From assembly GCA_036365145.1 (NCBI GenBank), contig JAEOAD010002183.1, forward strand, positions 4,264,624 to 4,328,623: a stretch of 64,000 nt of DNA. Reading direction: 5' to 3'. The notes under the pieces were generated by a model that saw nothing but the letters and a program-made list of their open reading frames with translations, made no database searches and was not told the origin of the DNA. Positions within the stretch are counted from its first letter, which is position 1; the number at the start of each line of letters is the position of its first letter. The DNA comes from Orientallactaga sibirica. Taxonomy: Eukaryota > Chordata > Mammalia > Rodentia > Dipodidae. Of this stretch, positions 54,761-64,000 are shown in pieces. Position numbers and translations under genes: made by a program.

Positions 54761-56743
54761 CAACCTGACACACACTATACATGGGAACTTCTTCCAACAA
54801 TCACACACTGTCCATGGGGTTTTGTCCAACATGACACACACTGTCCATGGGAACTTCTTCCAAGAGACACACAGTGTCCATGGGAACTTCTTCCTACAGA
54901 CACACACTGTCCATGGGAACTTCTTTCAACAGACACACACTGTCCATGGGAACTTTTTCCAACCTGACACACACTATACATGGGAACTTCTTCCAACAAT
55001 CACACACTGTCCATGGGGTTTTGTCCAACATGACACACACTGTCCATGGGAACTTCTTCCAAGAGACACACAGTGTCCATGGGAACTTCTTCCTACAGAC
55101 ACACACTGTCCTTGGGAACTTCTTCCAACAGACACACACTGTGCATGGGAACTTCTTCCAACAGACACACAGTATCCATGTGAACTTCTTCAAACAGACC
55201 CACACTGTCCATTGGAAATTCTTTCAACAGACACACGCTATCCATGAAACTTCTTCCAACTGACACACAGTATCCATGGGAATTTCTACCAACAAACACA
55301 CAGTGTCCATGGGAACTTCTTCCAACAGACAAACACTGTGCATGGGAACTTCCTCCAACAGACACACACTGTGCATGGGAACATCTTCCAACAGACACAC
55401 ACTGTCCATGGGATCTTCTTCCAACAGACACACACTGTCCACGGGAACTTCTTCCAACAGACACACATTGTCGATGGAAACTTCTTCCAACAGACACACA
55501 CTGTGCATGGGAACTTCTTCCAACAGACACACACTTTCCATGTGGAACTTCTTCCTACAGACACACACTATCCATGGGAACGTCTTCCAACACACATTTA
55601 CTGTCCATGGGAACTTCCTCCAACAGACACACACTGTGCATGGGAACATCTTCCAACAGACACACACTGTCCATGGGATCTTCTTCCAACAGACACACAC
55701 TGTCCATGGGATCTTCTTCCAACAGACACACACTGTTCATGGGAACTTCTTCCAACAGACACACACTGTCCATGGGAACTTCTTCCAACTGACACGCACT
55801 GTCCATGGGCACTTCTTCCAACAGACACACACTGTCCATGGGAACTTTTTCCAACCTGACACACACTATACATGGGAACTTCTTCCAACAATCACACACT
55901 GTCCATGGGGTTTTGTCCAACATGACACACACTGTCCATGGGAACTTCTTCCAAGAGACACACAGTGTCCATGGGAACTTCTTCCTACAGACACACACTG
56001 TCCTTGGGAACTTCTTCCAACAGACACACACTGTGCATGGGAACTTCTTCCAACAGACACACAGTATCCATGTGAACTTCTTCAAACAGACCCACACTGT
56101 CCATTGGAAATTCTTTCAACAGACACACACTATCCATGAAACTTCTTCCAACTGACACACAGTATCCATGGGAATTTCTACCAACAAACACACAGTGTCC
56201 ATGGGAACTTCTTCCAACAGACACAAACTGTGCATGGGAACTTCCTCCAACAGACACACACTGTGCATGGGAACATCTTCCAAGAGACACACACTGTCCA
56301 TGGGATCTTCTTCCAACAGACACACACTGTCCATGGGAACTTCTTCCAACAGACACACACTGTCGATGGAAACTTCTTCCAACAGACACACACTGTGCAT
56401 GGGAACTTCTTCCAACAGACACACACTTTCCATGTGGAACTTCTTCCTACAGACACACACTATCCATGGGAACGTCTTCCAACACACATTTACTGTCCAT
56501 GGGAACTTCCTCCAACAGACACACACTGTGCATGGGAACATCTTCCAACAGACACACACTGTCCATGGGATCTTCTTCCAACAGACACACACTGTCCATG
56601 GGATCTTCTTCCAACAGACACACACTGTCCATGGGAACTTCTTCCAACAGACACACACTGTCCATGGGAACTTCTTCCAACTGACACGCACTGTCCATGG
56701 GCACTTCTTCCAACAGACACACACTGTCCAAGGGAACTTCTTC
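54761..56743 (+). repeat. 892-bp and 199-bp recent segmental duplications in the satellite
   Basis: The cluster CCAACCTGACACACACTATA, CCAACAATCACACACTG, GGGGTTTTGTCCAACATGAC, then CCAAGAGACACACAGTG occurs at 54761, 54960 and 55852. Copies 54960-55851 and 55852-56743 match over nearly their full length. Shared landmarks ATGAAACTTCTTCCAACTGA (55244/56136) and CACATTTACTGTCC (55593/56485) both lie 892 bp apart, and only scattered single substitutions are seen. The 199-bp step (54761 to 54960) is a further local duplication of about six units. Confidence 0.92.
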
Positions 56744-56970
56744 CAACACACACACACTGTCGATGGAAACTTCTTCCAACAGACACACAGTGTGCATGGG
56801 AAATTCTTCCAACAGACACACAATGTCCATGGGAACTTCTTCCAAAAGACACACACTGTCAATGGGAACTTCTTCCAACACATACACACTGTCCATGTGG
56901 AACTTTTTACAACAGACACTCACTGTCCATGGGAACTTCTTCCAACAGACACAGTATCCATGGAAACTTA

Positions 56971-59900
56971 TTCCAGCAGACACACACTGTCCATGGGATC
57001 TTCTTCCAACAGACAGGCACTGTCCATGGAAACTTCTTCCAATAGACACACACTGTGCATGGGAACTTCTTCCAACAGACACACACTGTCCATGGGAACT
57101 TCTTCCAACAGACACGCACTATCCATGGGAACTTCTTCCAACAGATACATACTGTCCATGGGAACTTCTTCCAACAGACACACACTGTCCATGGGATCTT
57201 CTTCCAACAGACACACACTATCCATGGAAACTTCTTCAAGCGGACACACAGTGTGCAAGGGAACTTCTTCCAACAGACACACCCTGTCCATGATAACTTC
57301 TTCCAACAGACACACACTGTCCATGGGAACTTTTTCCAACATGACACACACTATCCATGGGAACTTCTTCCAACAATCACACACTGTCCATGGGGACTTT
57401 TTCCAACAGGACACACACTGTCCTTGGGAACTTCTTCCAAGAGACACACAGTGTCCATGTGAACTTCTTCCTACGGACACACACTGTCTATGGGAACTTC
57501 TTCCTACAGACACACAGTATCCATGTGAACTTCAAACAGACCCACAATGTCCATTGGAAATTCTTCCAGCAGACACACACTATCCATGGAACTTCTTCCA
57601 ACTGACACAGAGTATCCTTGGGAACTTCGACCAACAAACACACAGTGTCCATGGGAACTTCTTCCAACAGACGCACACTGTGCATGGGAACTTCCTCCAG
57701 CAGACACACACTGTCCATGGGATCTTCTTCCAACAGACACACTGTGCATGGGAACTTTTTCCAACAGACACACACTGTCCATGGGATCTTCTTCCAACAG
57801 ACACACACTGTCCATGGGAACTTCTTCCAACAGACACACACTGTCCATGGGAACTTTTTCCAACAGACACACACTGTCCATGGGATCTTCTTCCAACAGA
57901 CACACACTATCCATGGGAAATTCTTCCAACCTACAGACAGTATCCATAATCACTTCTTCCAACAGACACACATTATCCGTACGAACTTCTTCCAACCTAC
58001 ACACACTATCCATGGGACCTTCTTCGGACAGACACAACTATCCATGGGAACATCTTCAAACAGACAGACACTCTCCATGGGAACTTCTTCCAACAGACAC
58101 ACACTGTCCATGGGAACTTCTTCCAACACTATCCATTGGAAATTCTTATAACAGACACACAGTATCCATGGGAACTTCTTCCAACCTACACACACTATCC
58201 ATGGGAACTTCTTCCAGCAGACACACACTACCCATTGGATGTTCTTCCAACCTACACACAGTATCCATGGTCACTTCTTCCAACAGACACACACTATCCA
58301 TGGGAACTTCTTCGAACACACACACTGTACATGGGAACTTCTTCCAACAGACACACACTGGCCATGTGGAATGTCTTCAAACACACATTTACTGTCCATG
58401 GGAACATCTTCCAACAGACACACACTGTCCATGGGAACTTCTTCCAACAGACACACACTGTCTAAGGGAACTTCTTCCAACACACACACACTGTCGATGG
58501 AAACTTCTTCCAACAGACACACAGTGTGCATGGGAAATTCTTCTAACAGACACACACTTTCCATGGGAACATCTTCGGAAAGACACACACTGTCAATGGG
58601 AACTTCTTCCAACACATACACACTGTCCATGTGGAACTTTTTACAACAGACACTCACTGTCCATGGGAACTTCTTCCAACAGACACACAGTATCCATGGA
58701 AACTTATTCCAGCAGACACACACTGTCCATGGGAACTTCTTCCAACCGACATACACTGTCCATGGGATCTTCTTCCAACAGACAGGCACTGTCCATGGAA
58801 ACTTCTTCCAATAGACACACACTGTGCATGGGAACTTCTTCCAACAGACCCACACTGTCCATTGGAAATTCTTCCAGCAGACACACACTATCCATGGAAC
58901 TTCTTCCAACTGACACAGAGTATCCATGGGAACTTCGAGCAACAAACACACAGTGTCCATGGGAACTTCTTCCAACAGACACACACTGTGCATGGGAACT
59001 TTTTCCAACAGACACACACTGTCCATGGGATCTTCTTCCAACAGACACACACTGTCCATGGGAACTTTTTCCAACAGACACACACTGTCCATGGGATCTT
59101 CTTCCAACAGACACACACTGTGCATGGGAACTTTTTCCAACAGACACACACTGTCCATGGGATCTTCTTCCAACAGACACACGCTGTCCATGGGAACTTT
59201 TTCCAACAGACACACACTGTCCATGGGATCTTCTTCCAACAGACACACTGTCCATGGGAACTTCTTCCAACAGACACACACTGTCGATGGAAACTTCTTC
59301 CAACAGACACACACTGTGCATGGGAACTTCTTCCAACAAACACACTTTCCATGTGGAACTTCTTCCAACAGACACACACTATCCATGGGAACTTCTTCCA
59401 ACACACACACTGTACATGGGAACTTCTTCCAACAGACACACACTGGCCGTGTGGAACGTCTTCCAACACACATTTACTGTCCATGGGAACTTCCTCCAAC
59501 AGACACACACTGTGCATGGGAACATCTTCCAACAGACACACACTGTCCATGGGAACTTCTTCCAACAGACACACACTGTCCAAGGGAACTTCTTTCAACA
59601 CACACACACTGTCGATGGAAACTTCTTCCAACAGACACACAGTGTGCATGGGAAATTCTTCTAACAGACACACACTTTCCATGGGAACATCTTCGGAAAG
59701 ACACACACTGTCAATGGGAACTTCTTCCAACACATACACACTGTCCATGTGGAACTTTTTACAACAGACACTCACTGTCCCTGGGAACTTCTTCCAACAG
59801 ACACACAGTATCCATGGAAACTTATTCCAGCAGACACACACTGTCCATGGGAACTTCTTCCAACAGACATACACTGTCCATGGGATCTTCTTCCAACAGA

Positions 59901-62900
59901 CACACACTGTCCATGGAAACTTCTTCCAATAGACACACACTGTGCATGGGAACTTCTTCCAACAGACACACACTGTCCATGGGAACTTCTTCCAACAGAC
60001 ACACACTATCCATGGGAACTTCTTCCAACAGATACACACTGTCCATGGGTTCTTCTTCCAACAGACACACACTGTCCATGGGAACTTCTTCCAACAGACA
60101 CACACTGTCCATGGGATCTTCTTCCAACAGACACACACTATCCATGGAAACTTCTTCCAACAGACACACAGTGTGCAAGGGAACTTCTTCCAACAGACAC
60201 ACACTGTCCATGATAACTTCTTCCAACAGACACACACTGTCCATGGGAACTTTTTCCAACATGACACACACTATCCATGGGAACTTCTTCCAACAATCAC
60301 ACACAGTCCATGGGGACTTTTTCCAACAATCACACACAGTCCATGGGGACTTTTTCCAACAGGACACACACTGTCCTTGGGAACTTCTTCCAAGTGACAC
60401 ACAGTGTCCATGGGATCTTCTTCCTATGGACACACACTGTCTATGGGAACTTCTTCCTACATACACACAGTATCCATGTGAACTTCAAACAGAGCCACAC
60501 TGTCCATTGGAAATTCTTCCAACAGACACACACTATCCATGGAACTTCTTCCAACTGACACAGAGTATCCATGGGAACTTTGAGCAACAAACACACAGTG
60601 TCCATGGGAACTTCTTCCAACAGACACACACTGAGCATGGGAACTTCCTCCAGCAGACACACACTGTGCATGGGAACTTTTTCCAACAGACACACACTGT
60701 CCATGGGATCTTCTTCCAACAGACACACACTGTGCATGGGAACTTTTTCCAACAGACACACACTGTCCATGGGATCTTCTTCCAACAGACACACACTGTC
60801 CATGGGAACTTCTTCCAACAGACACACACTATCCATGGGAAATTCTTCCAACCTACACACAGTATCCATGATCACTTCTTCCAACAGACACACATTATCC
60901 ATGCGAACTTCTTCCAACCTACACACACTATCCATGGGACCTTCTTCGGACAGACACAACTATCCATGGGAACATCTTCCAACAGACAGACACTCTCCAT
61001 GGGAACTTCTTCCAACAGACAAACACTGTCCATGGGAACTTCTTCCAACAGACCCACACTATCCATTGGAAATTCTTCTAACAGACACACAGTATCCATG
61101 GTAACTTCTTCCAACAGAAATACACTGTGCATGGGAACTTCTTCCAACCTACACACACTATACATGGGAACTTCTTCCAGCAGACACACACTACCCATTG
61201 GATGTTCTTCCAACCTACACACAGTATCCATGGTAACTTCTTCCAACAGACACACACTATCCATGGGAACGTCTTCCAACAGATACCCACTGTCCATGGG
61301 ATCTTCTTCCAACAGACACACACTATCCATGGAAACTTCTTCAAACAGACACACACTGTGCAAGGGAACTTCTTCCAACAGACACACCCTGTCCATGATA
61401 ACTTCTTTCAACAGACACACACTGTCCATAGGATCTTTTTCCAACATGACACACACTGTCCATGGGAACTTCTTCCTACAGACACACACTGTCCATGGGA
61501 ACTTCTTCCTACAGACACACACTGTCCATGGGAACTTCTTCCAACAGACACACACTGTGCATGGGAACTTCTTCCAACACACACACACTGTCGATGGAAA
61601 CTTCTTCCAACAGACCCACAGTGTGCATTGGAAATTCTTCCAACAGACACACACTTTCCATGGGAACTTCTTCCAAAAGACACACACTGTCAATGGGAAC
61701 TTCTTCCAACACATACACACTGTCCCTGTGGAACTTTTTCCAACAGACACTCACTGTCCATGGGAACTTCTTCCAACAGACACACAGTATCCATGGAAAC
61801 TTATTCCAGCAGACACACACTGTCCACGGGAACTTCTTCCAACAGACACACACTGTCCATGGGATCTTCTTCCAACAGAGAGGCACTCTCCATGGAAACT
61901 TCTTCCAATAAACACACACTGTGCATGGGAACTTCTTCCAACAGACACACACTGTCCATGGGATCTTTTCCAACAGACACATACTGTCCATGGGAACTTT
62001 TTCCAACATGACACACACTATCCATGGGAACTTCTTCCAACAATCACACACTGTCCATGGGGACTTTTTCCAAAAGGACACACACTGTCCTTGGGAACTT
62101 CTTCCTACAGACACACAGTGTGCCTGTGAACTTCTTCAAACAGACCCACACTGTCCATTGGAAATTCTTCCAACAGACACACACTATCCATGGAACTTCT
62201 TCCAACTGACACAGAGTATCCATGGGAACTTCGACCAACAGACACACACTGTGCATGGGAACTTCTTCCAACAGACACACACTGTCCATGGGATCTTCTT
62301 CCAACAGACACACACTGTCCATGGGAACTTCTTCCAACAGACACTCACTGTCCATGGGAACTTCTTCCAACAGACACACACTATCCATGGGAAATTCTTC
62401 CAACCTACACACAGTATCCATGATCACTTCTTCCAACAGACACACATTATCCATGCAAAATTCTTCCAAGCTACACACACTATCCATGGGACCTTCTTCG
62501 GATAGACACAACTATCCATGGGAACTTCTTCCAACAGACAGACACTGTCCCTGGGAACTTCTTCCAACAAACACACACTGTCCACGGGAACTTCTTCCAA
62601 CAGACACACACTCTCCATTGGAACTTCTTCCAACAAACACACACTGTCCATGGGAACTTCTTCCAACAGACAAACACTGTGCATGGGAACTTCTTCCAAC
62701 AGACACACACTATCCATGGGAACTTCTGCCAACAGGCACACACTATCCATTGGATGTTCTTCCAACCTACACACAGTATCTATGGTAACTTCTTCCAACA
62801 GACACACATTATCCATGGGAACTTCTTCCAACCTACACATTATCCAGAGGAACTTGTTCCAACAGACACACACTATCCATGGGAACTTCTTCCAATTGAC

Positions 62901-63320
62901 ACACAGTATCCATGGGAAATTCTTCCAACAATCACACACTGTCCATGGGAACTTTTTCCAACATGACACACACTATCCATGGGAACTTCTTCCAACAATC
63001 ACACACTGTCCATAGGGACTTTTTCCAACATGACACACACTGTCCATGGGAACTTCTTCCAAGAGTCACACAGTGTCCATGGGAACTTCTTCCTACAGAC
63101 ACACACTGTCCATGGGAACTTCTTCCAACAGACAAACACTGTGCATGGGAACTTCTTCCAACAGACACACAGTATCCATGTGAACTTCTTCACACAGACC
63201 CACACTGTCCATTGGAAATTCTTCCAACAGACACACACTATCCATGGAACTTCTTCCAACTGACACACAGTATCCATGGGAACTTCTACCAACAAACACA
63301 CAGTGTCCATCGGAACTTCT
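56971..63320 (+). repeat. Irregular 1.0-2.0-kb higher-order structure at the right end
   Basis: Two marker units recur out of step. TTCCAGCAGACACACACTG following AACTTA begins at 56971, 58707, 59825 and 61804. CCATGGAACTTCTTCCAACTGACACA(G/C)AG begins at 57584, 58892, 60537, 62188 and 63242. Spacings (1736, 1118, 1979; 1308, 1645, 1651, 1054 bp) vary, so blocks of units have been duplicated and partly deleted rather than amplified as one fixed higher-order unit. Confidence 0.8.
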
Positions 63321-64000
63321 TCCAACAGACACACACTGTGCATGGGAACTTCCTCCAACAGACACACACTGTGCATGGGAACATCTTCCAACAGACACAC
63401 ACTGTCCATGGGATCTTCTTCCAACAGACACACACTGTCCATGGGCACTTCTTCCAACAGACACACACTTTCCATGGGAACTTCTTCCAACAGACACACA
63501 CTGTGCATGGGAACTTCTTCCAACAGACACACACTGTGCATGGAACTTCTTCCAACAGACACACATTGTACATGTGGAACTTCCTCCAACAGACACACAC
63601 TATCCATGGGAACTTCTTCCAACAGCCACACATGTACATGGGATCTTCTTCCAACAGACAAACACTGTCCATGGGATCTTCTTCCAAGAGGCACACACTA
63701 TCTATGGGAAATTCTTCCAACATACACACAGTATCCATGATAACTTCTTCAAACAGACACACATTATCCATGCCAATTTTTTCCAACCTACGCACACTAT
63801 CCATGGGTCCTTCTTCGGACAGACACAACTATCCATGGGAAGTTTTTCCAAAAGACAGACACTCTCCATGGGAACTTCTTCCAACAGACACATACTGTCC
63901 ATGGGAACTTCTTCCAATAGACACACACTGTCCATGGGAACTTCTTCCAACAGACACACACTATCCATGGGAACTTCTTCCAGCAGACACACACAATCCA

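Larger units (their letters stand above)
15206..64000 (+). repeat. 33-bp satellite/minisatellite, main array (about 1,480 units, open at right)
   Basis: Head-to-tail 33-bp units, all in one orientation, running off the window. A typical unit is 33732-33764. It holds an NcoI site (CCATGG), GGGAACTTCTTCCAACAG and a short (CA)n ending in TGTC. Base content of that unit is A10 C11 G5 T7 with no CpG. The main variants are TGTCC/TATCC before the NcoI site, ACAGACACACAC versus ACCTACACACA(G), GTGCATGG, CCATGTG(G)AAC, GACAGTCTCC, and units 1 bp short (ACACAACTATCC). Because the period is 11 codons and no frame of the consensus contains a stop, all six frames are open over long stretches, giving 11-residue peptide repeats such as MGTSSNRHTLS and MDSVCLLEEVP. 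These are not credible genes. No SINE, LINE or LTR interrupts this 48.8 kb. Confidence 0.98.

Noticed and set aside
28298..62129. Many open frames of 300-1,070 codons on both strands in the satellite, resembling a family of repeat proteins
   Set aside because: All six frames of a stop-free 33-bp unit are open at once, frames overlap on both strands, repeat register changes through non-triplet indels, and no promoter, splice structure or conserved non-repeat domain is visible.
13851..64000. CRISPR-like array of about 33-bp repeats
   Set aside because: Units are contiguous with no spacers, the flanks are mammalian SINE/LINE DNA, and no cas-like gene exists.
15206..64000. CENP-B box in each unit
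   Set aside because: The minus strand has GTTGGAA, the middle of the CENP-B box, but the required TTCG on one side and CGGG on the other are absent from the consensus.
15206..64000. Heat-shock elements in GGGAACTTCTTCC
   Set aside because: GAA and TTC triplets are present but not in the GAAnnTTC spacing that HSF binding needs.

Overview
This is a mammalian, rodent-type nuclear genomic window with no recognisable host gene. About 13.85 kb of ordinary repeat-rich DNA is followed by about 50 kb of one tandem satellite that runs off the right edge. The organism call rests on the SINEs: 7SL-derived B1 elements (head GCCGGGCATGGTGGTGCATG, body with CGAGGCCACCCTGAGACTAC) and tRNA-derived B2-like elements (head GGGCTGGAGAGATGGCT with (AAAT)n tails), together with mouse-like LINE-1 ORFs and 3'-UTR sequence. 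B1 plus B2-like elements point to the mouse-related rodent clade. The wording of these SINEs suggests a dipodoid (jerboa or jumping mouse) to me, with low confidence.

Layout 1-13850: SINEs and old LINE-1 pieces. L1 fragment A (607-1720, minus) carries the end of ORF1 and the ORF2 endonuclease, next to a short opposite-strand L1 ORF2 fragment (474-606). L1 fragment B (4463-7345, minus) keeps a frameshifted ORF1, the start of ORF2 and a GC-rich 5' region built of about 58-bp tandem units. A separate 90-100-bp tandem array lies at 3420-4180, and one related copy lies at the 5' end of fragment B. Two L1 3'-UTR remnants (8760-9145 and 10475-10660), several B1/B2-like SINEs with visible target-site duplications, a (CA)n and an (AAAAG)n microsatellite fill most of the rest.

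Layout 13851-64000: head-to-tail copies of a 33-bp unit (about 1,500), all in one orientation, interrupted once by a roughly 380-bp LTR-like insert (14830-15205). The consensus is CpG-free, has one NcoI site per unit and has no stop codon in any of the six frames, because 33 is a multiple of three. Reading frames of hundreds of codons (up to about 1,070) therefore appear on both strands by arithmetic alone. I see no evidence that they are genes: single-base indels change the repeat phase inside single open frames. The array has irregular higher-order structure (297, 329, 460, 593 and 892 bp, and 1-2 kb), recent-looking segmental duplications, and one patch (29460-31300) unusually dense in 1-3-base indels that may be an assembly error.

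No genes work together here. The window is best read as the edge of a young, rapidly turning-over satellite/minisatellite block against L1/SINE-rich euchromatin.
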